64,000 bases of DNA from the NCBI GenBank assembly GCA_036417435.1, contig CM070916.1:19946552-20010551 (forward strand), given 5' to 3'. Of the stretch, positions 48,408 through 59,757 are shown piece by piece. Both the position numbers and the translations under genes were made by a program. Numbering within the stretch: the stretch's first letter is position 1; each line of letters starts with the position of its first letter. The stretch is from Inia geoffrensis (taxonomy: Eukaryota; Chordata; Mammalia; Artiodactyla; Iniidae). Under the pieces are notes generated by a model that worked only from the letters and a program-made list of their open reading frames with translations, did no database searches and was not told where the DNA came from.

Positions 48408-49969
48408 TGCTGTCCAATCTTTCTGCCCCTTCCAGCACTTCCCACGTTCTTTTTCCCAGAGAATAAAATTGTAGATTGTTCCACTGCATATAAAACTGAC
48501 AACCCTGTTATTTTAAACTTGAAACTGACAGCCTGTTATTTTAATGAGGTCTGCCAGAGCCAAGGTTAACCAAAGCTTTATTTCCCTACAAAATGTTAAG
48601 GCCATAGTTCTAAAAGGGGGCTGTGAAATTTTATGTTATCGATACTTTCTCTGACTGTACAAGTTTTAAGATATTTTTTGACACGTAAAGCTACATGACA
48701 AATATAGACATGTGTTTATATGTATAGTCAAATCTGTAGTAAAATTTGTTCAAATTTCACCCAATAGGTCCTTTTGCTCTGTTACATTCTGTGAAAAATT
48801 TTAAAAAAGAAATCCTTTCTACGCTTATCCGTTTCTGCCTATTTGGAAGCAAAAGTATGTATTTTTAGCACTTTGACTTTTTAGCTTAATGAGTCAAAGG
48901 AAAATTTAAGCCTATTTTAATCTCATTAATATTCCAAAATGAAATCAAGTGTAGTATCTGATTCTTCATTTCTGCAAAAAGAGCTTAGGTCCAGAACAGT
49001 AAAACTTCAAAAGGATTTGCTTTTTATAATAGGTACGTCTACAACGTGTGATGATTAATGGAATTATAATTTATTTCCTTTCACTTAAATGCCTTTTTCT
49101 GTTGATCAAGGAAGTATTGAAAGTCAGTTGCTAACTGTGCCCACATTAAAAACTTTAGCAACCACCTTTTTTCAAGTGATTTTGCTAACATTGTTTGCAC
49201 CTCTTTAATCTGCTCCACAAAATAATTTTTAACAATTAACAAATCTTCTTGTCTGAAGTTATGAACACAGATCCTACAAATACTCAATCCAGTTCTACAT
49301 TTATAGAATTTATTTGAATGAACATTGTCATCAGTGACTCTTGTGATTGGCCAAAGGCCTATCCACAAAGAGACAAACTCAGTAAGAGCCTTGATTTCTG
49401 AAAGTGGGCCTCAAATGAATGAATTCTTGTTCAGTCATTATTCGTTGGTGGCAACATCAATTCAATACACGAACATTTAACGCAAACCTACTATGTAGAA
49501 AGACAAGCCTTACAAAACCCAGTAAGGAACTGTGTCTTCAGGAGCAGCTATATAGTTTGCGGACAACAGTGCACAGTGTGAACGTAGGGCTCCTTGTTAA
49601 AAAACTATGAAGAATTTCAATCTGGCCAGAGCAGAGCACTAAATCAAGTGTGCGCTGTTCTAAATGTGTGCCCCGTACAGCTGCCCAGGTGGTACACCCA
49701 ACAAAGCTGGCCCTGCTGGCCCTCAGGAAGCTGCAGTTCAGTGGGTGTTCACTGATATATACAACCAGGAGATGAGACAGATGCTGACAGTAATCATAAC
49801 AGCAGTGATGGCTACCAGCCCATGAGACATCCAGCAATAAGATCCATATTACCTCCAATTTGCATAAAAATGGTGAGAGGGAGTTAATGGTGCCCTCACT
49901 TTACAGGCTGAGAACTGCAGCTCTCTTGTGACCTTTTCATTTAGTGAGATGTCATTAAGTGCTTATATG

Positions 49970-50165
49970 TGGCAGACACCATGTTAAACTCACCACTCAC
50001 ACCTCATTGTTTAATCCTCCCAACGCCACTTGAACAATTAGGACCCTGAGGCTGTACGAGGTCAAATCACTGGCCTTAATCACATAGTACAAGTAGCAGG
50101 GCCTGGTTTTGAACCTTGAGAGTCGGGGCTCCAGGGCCTGCAGTCTTAAATTAGCCGTTACAGCA
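49970..50165 (-). mobile_element. MIR fragment
   Basis: Plus strand: TTTAATCCTCCCAACGCCAC, GGACCCTGAGGCTGTACGAGGTC, GTAGCAGGGCCTGGTTTTGAACC, the reverse of MIR. Confidence 0.8.
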
Positions 50166-50439
50166 GAACTGGCCCCCTGGCACACTTCAACTCATTTTAA
50201 AAGCAGTGTGTCCTGATGGTAGGTCTCACTCATTTCAAAAAAGGATGGAAAATATATCTGGGGAGGGGACGGCACAGTGCTCTGGAAATCTTTGTGTTCC
50301 CTCCAAATTATTGGCCCGTGCTAATTTTCTAGACCTTCTCCAATACTACTATGACTCTAGCTGCCTCGCAATTTACTGATTATCAACCTTTTCTAACACC
50401 ACTACGTTTTTCTTTTTTTTTTCTTAGTTGTACACTCAT

Positions 50440-50595
50440 GTTCACAGCACAATACCCTAGAGGTAGAAACAACAGATGAATGAATAAAATGTGGCATGTG
50501 CAACAGTGGAATATTATTCGGTCTTAAAGAAATGAAATTCTGATACATGTTGCAACATGGATAAACCTTGATAACATGCTAAGTGAAATGTGCCT
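50440..50595 (+). mobile_element. Old LINE-1 3' fragment (L1M type)
   Basis: ACAACAGATGAATGAATAAAATGTGGC, CAGTGGAATATTATTCGGTC, GAAATTCTGATACATGTTGCAACATGG and CTTGATAACATGCTAAGTGAAATG are an L1 ORF2-end segment in plus orientation. It abuts the minus-oriented L1 that follows. Confidence 0.85.
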
Positions 50596-50597
50596 TC

Positions 50598-53498
50598 ATA
50601 GTGTCTGGCCTTACATTTAGGTCTTTAACCCATTTTGTTTATGGTGTTAGGAAGTGTTCTAATTTCATTCTTTTACATGTACCTGTCCAGTTTTCCCAGC
50701 ACCACTTATTGAAGAGGCTGTCTTTTCTCCATTGTATATTCTTGCCTCCTTTATAAAAAATAAGGTGACCATATGTGTGTGGGTTTATCTCTGGGCTTTC
50801 TATCCTGTTCCATTGGTCTGTATTTCTGTTTTTGTGCCAGGACCATACTATCTTGATTACTGTAGCTTTGCAGTATAGTCTGAAGTCAGGGAGCCTGATT
50901 CCTCCAGCTCTGTTTTTCTTTCTCAAGATTGCTTTGGCTATTTGGGATCTTTTGTGTTTCCATACAAACTGTGAAATTTTTTGTTCCAGTTCTGTGAAAA
51001 ATGCCACTGGTAGTTTGATAAGGGTTGCATTGAATCTGTAGATTGCTTTGGGTAGTAGAGTCATTTTCACAATGTTGATTCTTTCAATCCAAGAACATGG
51101 TATATCTCTCCATATGTTTGTATCATCTGTAATTTCTTTCATCAGGGTCTTATAGTTTTCTGCATACTGGTCTTTTGTCTCCTTAGGTAGGTTTATTCCT
51201 AGGTATTTTATTCTTTTTGTTGCAATGGTAAATGGGAGTGTTTCCTTAATTTCTCTTTCAGATTTTTCATCATTAGTGTATAGGAATGCAAGAGATTTCT
51301 GTGCATTGATTTTGTATCCTGCTACTTTACCAAATTCATTGATTAGCTCTAGTAGTTTTCTGGCAGCATCTTTAGGATTCTCTATGTATAGTATCATGTC
51401 ATCTGCAAACAGTGACAGTTTTACTTCTTCTTTTCCAGTTTGGATTCCTTTTATTTCCTTTTCTTCTCTGATTGCTGTGCCTAAAACTTCCAAAACTATG
51501 TTGAATAATAGTTGTGAGAGTGGGCAACCTTGTCTTGCTCCTGATCTTAGTGGAAATGCTTTCACTTGTTCACCATTGAGAACGATGTTAGCTGTGAGTT
51601 TGTCATATATGGCCTTTATTATGTTGAGGTAAGTTCCCTCTGGGCCTACTTTCTGGAGGGTTTTTATCATAAATTGGTGTTGAATTTTGTCGAAAGCTTT
51701 TTCTGCATCTATTGAGATTATCATATGGTTTTTATCCTCCAGTTTATTAATACGCTGTATCACATTGATTTGCATATATTGAAAAATCCTTGCATTCCTG
51801 GGATAAACGCCACTTGATCATGGTGTATGATCCTTTTAATGTGCTGTTGGATTCTGTTTGCTAGTATTTTGTTGAGGAATTTTGCATCTATGTTCGTCAG
51901 TGATACTGGCCTGTAGTTTTCTTTCTTTGTGACATGTTTGTCTGGTTTTGGTATCAGGGTGATGGTGGCCTCGTAGAATGAGTTTGGGAGTGTTCCTCCC
52001 TCTGCTATATTTTGGAAGAGTTTGAAAAGGATAGGTGTTAGCTCTTCTCTAAATGTTTCATAGAATTTGCCTGTGAAGCCAACTGGTCCTAGGCTTTTGT
52101 TTGCTGGAAGATTTTTAATCACAGTCTCAATTTCAGTGTTTGTGATTGGTCTGTTTATATTTTCTATTTCTTCCTGGCTCAGTCTTGGAAGGTTGTGCTT
52201 TTCTAAGAATTTCTCCATTTCTTCCAGGTTGTACATTTTATTGGCATAGAGCTGCTTGTAGTAATCTCTCATGATCCTTTATATGTCTGCAGTGTCAATT
52301 GTTACTTCTCCTTTTTCATTCTTAATTCTATTGATTTGAGTCTTCTCCCTTTTTATCTTGATGAGCCTGGCTAATGGTTTATCAATTTTGTTTATCTTCT
52401 CAAAGAACCAGCTTTTAATTTTATTGATCTTGGCTATCATTTCCTTCATATCATTTTCATTAATTTCTGATCTGATCTTTATGATTTCTTTCCTTCTACT
52501 AACTTTGGGGTTTTTTTGTTCTTCCCTCTCTAACTGGTTTAGGTGTAAGGTTAGATTGTTTATTTGAGATGTTTGTTGTTTCTTGAGGTAGGATTGTATT
52601 ACTGTAAACTTCCCTCTTAGAACTGCTTTTGCTGCATCCCATAGGATTTGGGTCGTTGTGTTTTCTTTGTCATTTGTTTCTAGGTACTTTTTGATTTCTC
52701 TTTGATTTCTTCACTGATCTCTTGGTTATTTAGTAGTGTACTGTTTAGCCTCCATGTGTTTGTATTTTTTACAGATTTTTTTCCTGTAATTGATATCTAG
52801 TCTCATAGCGTTGTGGTTGGAAAAGATACTTGATATGATTTCAATTTTCTTAAATTTACCAAGGCTTGATTTGTGACCCAAGATATGATCTATCCTGGAG
52901 AATGTTCCATGAACATTTGAGAAGAAAGTGTATTCTGTTGTTTTTGGATGGAATGTCCTATAAATATCAATTAAGTCCATCTTGTTTAATGTATCATTTA
53001 AAGCTTGTGTTTCCGTATTTATTTTCAGTTTGGATGATCTGTCCATTGGTGAAAGTGGGGTGTTAAAGTCCTCTACTATGATTGTGTTACTGTCGATTTC
53101 CCCTTTTATGGCTGTTAGCCTTGCCTTATGTATTGAGGTGCTCCTATGTTGGGTGCATTAATATTTACAATTGTTATATCTCCTTCTTGGATTGATCCCT
53201 TGATCATTATGTAGTGTCCTTCTTTGTCTCTTGCAAGAGTCTTTATTTTAAAGTCTATTTTGTTTGATATGAGACTTGCTACTCCAGCTTTCTTTTGATT
53301 TCCATTTGCAAGGAATATTGCTTTCCATCCCCTCACTTTCAGTCTGTATGTGTCCCTAGGTCTGAAGTGGGTCTCTTGTAGACAGCATATATATGGGTCT
53401 TGTTTTTGTATCCATTCAGCCAGTCTATGTCTTTTGGTTGGAGCATTTAATCCATTTACATTTAAGGTAGTTATCAATATGTATGTTCCTATTACCAT
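50598..53498 (-). pseudogene. LINE-1 ORF2 pseudogene, frameshifted
   Basis: The coding remnant is split into open pieces at 53498-53115 (endonuclease N-terminus), 53046-52726 (endonuclease C-terminus), 52272-51760 (before the RT core) and 51775-50639 (RT with an intact FADD near 51400-51412). The catalytic SDHN of the endonuclease reads SNHN here. The first frame ends after YIRQG, where a deletion relative to the intact copy falls. The Cys-rich C-terminus is absent. Not expected to be functional. Confidence 0.92.
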
Positions 53499-54450
53499 TT
53501 TTTAAATTGTTTTGGGTTTGTTATTGTAGGTCTTTTCCTCCTCTTGTGTTTCCTGCCTAGAGAAGTTCCTTTTAGCATTTGTTGTAAAGCTTGTTTGGTG
53601 GTGCTGAGTTCTCTTAGCTTTTGCTTGTCTGTAAAGGTTTTAATTTCGCCATCAAATCTGAATGAGATCCTTGCTGGGCAGAGTAATCTTGGTTGTAGGT
53701 TTTTCCCTTTCATCACTTTAAATATGTCCTGCCACTCCCTTCTGTTTTGCAGAGTTTCTGCTGAAAGATCAGTTGTTAACCTTATGGGGATTCCCTTGTA
53801 TGTTACTTGTTGCTTTTCCCTTGCTGCTTTTACTATTTTTTCTTTGTATTTAATTTTTGATACTTTGATTAATATGTGTCTTGGCGTGTTTCTCCGTGGA
53901 TTTATCATGTATGGGAATCTCTGTGCTTCCTGGACTTGACTGACAATTTCCTTTCCCATATTAGGGAAGTTTTCAACTATAATCTCTTCAAATATTTTCT
54001 CAGTCCCTTTCTTTTTCTCTTCTTCTTCTGGGACCCCTATGATTTGAATGTTGGTGCGTTTCCTGTTGTCCCAGAGGTCTCTGAGACTGTCCTCAATTCT
54101 TTTCATTCTTTTTTCTTTATTCTGCTCTGCTTTCTTCTTTATTTCCACTATTTTATCTTCCAGGTCACTTATCCATTCTTCTGCCTCAGTTATTCTGCTA
54201 TTGATTCCTTGTAAAGAATTTTTCATTTCATTTATTGTGTTGTTCATCATTGTTTGCTTGCTATTTAGTTCTTCTAGGTCCTTGTTAAACGTTTCTTGTA
54301 TTTTCTCCATTCTATTTCCAAGATTTTGGATCATCTTTACTATCATTACTCTGAATTCTTTTTCAGGTAGACTGCCTATTTCCTCTTCGTTTGGTCTGGT
54401 GGGTTTTTACCTTGCTCCTTCATCTGCTGTGTGTTTCTCTGTCTTCTCAT
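53492..54450 (-). pseudogene. LINE-1 ORF1 pseudogene, two frameshifts
   Basis: The ATG equivalent to the intact copy lies at 54450-54448. A 4-bp deletion near 54390 breaks the N-terminal frame, so the long readable frame starts at an internal Met (54346). An extra T near 53570 shifts the C-terminus past the normal stop. The frame then adds a basic tail and overlaps the ORF2 ATG region (53498-53492). Coiled-coil and RRM segments remain recognisable, such as RTNIQIIGVPE and YPM- or CPARISFRFDG-like motifs. Confidence 0.92.
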
Positions 54451-55349
54451 TTTGCTTAATTTACTGTGTTTGGGGTCTCCTTTTCACAGGTTGCAGGCTT
54501 GTAGTTCCCGTTGTTTTTGGTGTCTGGCCCCAGTGGTTAAGATTGGTTCAGTGGGTTGTGTAGGCTTCCTGGTGGAGGGGACTGGTGCCTGTGTTCTGGT
54601 GTATGAGGCTGGATTTTGTCCTTCTGGTGGGCAGGACCATGTCCGGTGGTGTGTTTTGGGGTGTCTGAGACCTTATTATGACTTTAGGCAGCCTCTCTGC
54701 CAGTGGGTGGGGTTGTGTTCCTGTCTTGCTAGTTGTTTGGCATGGGACTTCCAGCACTGGAGCTTGCCGGTCATTGAGTGGACCTGGGTCTTAGTGAGAC
54801 GGAGATCTCTGGGAGAATTTTTGCCATTTGATATTATTTGGAGCCGGGAGGTCTCTGGTGGGCCAATGTCCTGAACTCAGCTCTCGCCCCTCAGAGGCAC
54901 AGGCCTGACACCCGGCCGGAGCACCAAGACACTGTCAGCCACACAGCTCTGATATTAGAAGTGCCAGAAGGCTCTTAACAGCAGTCTCAGCCACAGAGTA
55001 TCAGCTTACTGACATTCTCTGCGCCTTTGTGACATTCTCCCGCGACCCGCACCTGGCTGCGTGCTCTTCCAGGTCTGCACTGACCTTCCTTCCTCCGGGT
55101 GCCTGGAGGTGGCGCCCTGGGCCTTGTGTGCCTTTTACACGTCTTAAATGGAGGCTCAGAGTGCAGGTCGACCACGACTATGGTTTGAGCAGCCCTGCAA
55201 GTAATTTCCTAAATTTCTAGGCCTTTTCGAACAATTGTTCATGGTTAGAGAAACCTTCTAAACAAATATAAGACTACACATTTTTCAATCTAACATTTTA
55301 AATCAATCCATCCTCCCAAGTAGGTTCAAAGAACCAAATGTTGTTTACT

Positions 55350-55650
55350 CAGTTACCCTTTTTTTAAAAAATATATATTTATTTTTGGCTGCATTGGGTC
55401 TTCACTGCAGTGTGCGGGCTTCTCATTGCAGTGGCTTCTCTTGTTGCAGAGCACAGGCTGTAGGTGCGTGGGCTTCAGTAGTTGCAGAACGCGGGCTCAG
55501 TAGTTGTGGCTCACCGGCTCTAGAGCACAGGCTCAGTAGTTGTGGTGCACGGGCTTAGTTGCTCTGCGGCATGTGGGGTCTTCCTGGACCAAGGCATTGG
55601 CAGGCGGATTCTCAACCACTGCACCACCAGGGAAGCCCTGTTCAGTTACT
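55350..55650 (-). mobile_element. CHR-type SINE (long form), minus orientation
   Basis: Plus strand: TATTTATTTTTGGCTGCATTGGG, repeated TAGTTGTGG..CAC motifs, and ACCACCAGGGAAGCCC at about 55623-55638. Imperfect direct repeats of the type TCAGTTAC(C/T)CTT flank it (about 55348 and 55643). Part of the tRNA-related region is deleted (GGACCAAGGCATTGGCAGG). Confidence 0.93.
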
Positions 55651-57269
55651 CTTGTGGTTATAGAACATCAGTGGCTTATATTGTCCCTGACTGCATCTAT
55701 CTATCAGCAGAAATAATTTTCAGGTGGTGCTAAGAACATCCTAGGTGTATACGACCATGAAATCTAGGCTGTTTCTCAAAAATGCAACTGCGAAAAAAAT
55801 GAAAGTCCTAAAGCTCTTCCTGGTTTTATAAGGAGAAAATCTTTTATTCATAAAACTGCACAGACCAGCTCATCCCCTGGGTCTCTGTGACAAAGGGAGA
55901 ATTCCCCCATAGGGCTATCTACATAGTTTGGAAATCCAGCCCTACATATTTAATGGTCTGCATCTAACAAAAGTGCATTAGAAATCCTCTCCTTGAGATG
56001 ATTTCTCTTATGAAATGGAAAGTAGCAAAGAAAGCAAAAATTTCATCCCTCTGCCACAGAAATCTATGGGGACTTGAAAGAGCTTTGCCTTTCCTATTAC
56101 ACTGTGCTTGGGAACAGGTTGAGAAGAAGCCAGATGGTAAGTCTGATTCAACCAAATCCAAAGCACTTAAAGGAATCATCTTTTTATTACAGGTAAGTAT
56201 AAAAACAGTACTGGAAGCACATTGCAATAAAACGCCAGGGGCTGTCTGTTAATAGATTTGGTCACTAAGCAGTGGTACTTAGAGAATAAGGTTCATCTCT
56301 TCAAAAAAAAAGATCTCAGCCAAAGGCGCTCTGAATGTAAATAATGACGATGGTGATTGTGTGCAGTTAGCCTCCACCCTGGGTTGCTTCTCTGTGCCTT
56401 TTTTGAAGAGTTCTGTTTTGCTCCTGGTGCGAGGGTGTCATGAACCATGTCACTCAGGCTTCTGATAGTGCAGTGGGAGTCCTTGCTAACAGGGGGCAAC
56501 CTTAACCTCCCAAGTCCTTTTCCCTCCCTGAATGAAGATTTGCTGATTTGATTTTTTTGTATTTTTCTCATTAAGAGCTATTTCTGAATTTTTATAATAT
56601 GCCACAGTGATCCATGAATCACAAATTCCAACATGTTTCATTGTCTTCATTCTTTTTACTGCAATAAAGGGAAAATAAATAGCCTTTTGAAAATGAAAAT
56701 AGTTTTCATTTCCTTATTTCTTCAAATACTTTTCGATGTGGAAAACCAACTCTCTTCTTCAAGTCAAATTGAATGTCTGTCTTTTTTATACACATTTGAA
56801 AAAGGCTCAGGCCATTTTCAATGTATTTATTTATTTATTTTGAGTAGTAGGGGTTTTCAAGGGTTTCCCCAAAGACAATTGAAAGTGGGCTGTTATTTAT
56901 GTCAGTTATTTATGAGTGAGTTGTGTCACTAAGTCCCCCTTCTCCATTATGCATACAGTTAGGAGGAAAGTCCAAATTTCAAAGGAGCTAGGACTTAAGG
57001 TCTAGAACTTGATTTTGCTTCTGTTGGTCTGAAGAGGTGACCCTTCCAGAAGAAGGTGAGACACCTCACTTTTGCTTTGATAGCTTTTTTAAAAAAATAT
57101 TCTTTCCTGAAGACAGAAGCATAGGAAACAGGCCTACCTAAGACTCAACTGAAAAGAGAATTTTCGGAAATATCATGAATACCCTGGGAAATTATGGGAA
57201 CTTCCCAGTGGTCTTTAAAATGAAAAAAAAAATGGGTTGGGCATATGTGGTCCTGGGGTCACCTCCACC

Positions 57270-57425
57270 CAGGTGTTTGTCCAAAGTGCTGCTAAGTACA
57301 GACTCAGCCATTAGAACCACAGCCTGGGAATCTGCATTTCTAACAAGGCTTCCCTGCCACCCCCTGCCCCCAACTAACGCTGACACATAGGAAACCAGAA
57401 AATCGAGACCCACAGCACTAAGGAG
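57270..57425. mobile_element. Possible hAT-Charlie (MER20/MER5-like) remnant
   Basis: AGCCTGGGAATCTGCATTTCTAACAAGGCTTCC with a C-rich stretch, then GAGACCCACAGCACTAAGG, resembles the 3' half of such elements. Heavily diverged. Confidence 0.45.
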
Positions 57426-58734
57426 TAGACTATGTGATATCTCCAAGGCACATGTAGCCTCGTGACTTTAACTTCATTTTCTTTCTCTGAAAGACCTTTT
57501 AATTTTCAGGTTTTCCTTAGCTTTTTACATCTACCTTTTCATTTTTTCTAAGACTATATATAAGTCAGGGTCCAATGACTCTTATGGCAGTAATTTTAAA
57601 AATATACGTATTTCTTTACCTTTATATTAATTTATTTAATTTTCTGAATATGTAGTATTACTGCCACAACTTAATTCACGGTCCTTCCTCTTAAACGGAA
57701 ATGGACACGGCTATATTTTTGCATGTGTCCATGCATTCAGTCAACACACGGGTGTTAAGGAGCTTCTCTGTGTAAGGTGCTCAATTAGGCACTGGGACTA
57801 CAGAGATGAAAAGAACATTGCCCCTACTTTCAAGCAGTTTTCTCTTCTGGGAAGGTCTACACATCAACACAAACAATGTGACGTCAGCGCTGACAGAAAT
57901 TGGGTGGAGAGAGATAGGAGTTTTCAGGTACAAAACTCACAAACAGTTGTGAGTTTTTTGTTGTAAGTTTTTTGAACAGCAGAAACCAGTGACCCAAAGT
58001 TGATTAAACTGAGAACAAACGCAAAACGGTAAGAGCACATAAACCATAGCAAAGGGAGGAGGGTGGTTAAATCAGGGTCACTGAAAATAGTCACATGATG
58101 GTACCCAAGGGCAGGACTACTTAACCAGAAAACCAGTGAACTTCCAGAAAGGGTCCAAGAAGTGAGGATGGCATGCCCAGGGCCTGGGTGTGTATGGTTG
58201 ACTGAGAGTGCTGTCTGTGACTTTAACTACAGGACGACTCCCATGTGGGCTCATACTATGTCTTACAGGTCACTGCTGCTTCCAATGGGTAAGCATTATG
58301 GGAAATGAGGTATCAGATGTCAGGGAGGTACAGAGAGGGTGTCCTGGGTCTGCCGGATGCACAGGGGTTATGGAAAGGGGTCCATGTTCAGAGGCTTATG
58401 TGGACCAAGCCCACTCAGGCTTTTTGGAGAGTTGTTGGGTATGACTGGAAAATAAAGTACATAGTTTGGAGAGGGTGGATTTGAGGCCAGAGAAGTGGGT
58501 AGATATCAGAAGATCCGATAGAGTTTTACACTACTGTGAGCTGTTTAGCCTTTATTCTGGAGGATGAGTTGAGGCCTGTGGGGCAACCAAGATGGTGTCC
58601 AGAAGGATGCATAGGGAACGCCAAGCCGGAATGGGCAATGGTGGGGACTAATAACAAGCGGCAGCTAGGCGGTGCATTGTTCACGCCTATCATGATTCTT
58701 AACTCGAACTCCACAATACAGCTCCCATTTTCTT

Positions 58735-58990
58735 TAGATTCTGTTGCTGTTACAGAGCCCCTTTCCCTCTTCCTGTGCTCCCTGCAAGCTCAAGCCTTTG
58801 CCCATGCTATTCCCAGGAAGTCACTTCTCCCACTGGGAGAGCCATCTCTTCTTCTCTGCCTAGCCACAGCTACTTCATCCTGTAAGGCAGAGGCCATGCA
58901 GATAAAGAAAGACGGAAGTGGGCTGAGTTCATTCATTCATTCACCCATTCGCTGAACATCTACTACCTTCCTGGCACTGTCCTAGGTACA
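58735..58990 (+). mobile_element. L2-like fragment
   Basis: CTGTGCTCCCTGCAAGCTCAAGC, CCATGCTATTCCCAGG and AGCCACAGCTACTTCATCCTG, then a (CATT)n stretch and ACATCTACTACCTTCCTGGCAC. Diverged; the family call is tentative. Confidence 0.45.
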
Positions 58991-59663
58991 AGGGATGAAG
59001 TTATGAACAACAACAACAAAAGGACAAAAATCCCTTCCTTTATGGAACCACATTTTCACTAGAGAATTCCACCAATAAACAGATAAAAGAGTAGCATAAA
59101 TGCTCTGTTAGACAGAGGTTAAGTACCAAGAAGAAAAATAAAGTGGGGATGGAGGTTAAAGGCGGGTAAGGAGCTGGCTGTAGTTTTAGATACACTGCTT
59201 GTGGAAGCCTTGCCTAGAAGGAGGTAGCTGATAACATAAGGAGATAATTTCTGTTCTTTTGATAGACACATGTGGATTAATATTAATGCATTGAAATGTC
59301 TTCATTTTCACAAGAGATACTCTTTCACATTTCAAGGGAAATGTGAATCTCTCTTATACTATCTTTCGTTTTCCCCCTTTGGGTAGTATATGGATGGAGA
59401 AGTATTTTTCTTCCAGAAGAAAGCAACAGTGGCTGCATGGAGATAAAAAGTAATTGACACCTGGCTTTGGATGGGGAGACAGTTGTGCAGGTGGAATCTG
59501 GGGCAAAGTGGGGAGACAACGCCCCAAGAAAGGGAGGAGCCAGGCATCACGCCACATGAATGTGGGGGCCCAGAGAGGTGGATCTTGTTTTACAACAGAA
59601 ATGTATAGATTTGAACCTGGAATATCTTGATTTTCAAATTCTCTCTCCCCTACCTTCCTTTTC

Positions 59664-59757
59664 AACACCATCATCATCACTATCACCATCATCAACACCA
59701 CCATCACCAACATGCTCATCACCATCATCATCATCATCGTCATCATCATCATCATCG
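59664..59757. repeat. (CAT)n/(CAC)n trinucleotide microsatellite
   Basis: Interrupted CAT, CAC and AAC triplets over about 94 bp. Each frame encodes a low-complexity run (Ser-rich on plus, Met-rich on minus), which explains the apparent ORFs here. Confidence 0.95.

Larger units (their letters stand above)
50598..54897 (-). mobile_element. LINE-1, decayed copy truncated at both ends, in GPC6 intron 6
   Basis: Collinear with the L1 at 1-6325 from ORF2 (homology starting near 50598, corresponding to about 620 of the other copy) through ORF1 into the 5' UTR. Homology ends near 54897, about where 4955 lies in the other copy. The ORF2 C-terminus, 3' UTR, poly(A), and the GC-rich 5' UTR with its tandem repeat are missing. 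It is oriented with GPC6 transcription. Confidence 0.93.

Noticed and set aside
49081..49368. 95-codon minus-strand frame with Cys and Lys residues that might be a transposase fragment
   Set aside because: No catalytic or zinc-finger pattern could be established, and it is too short and AT-rich to support.
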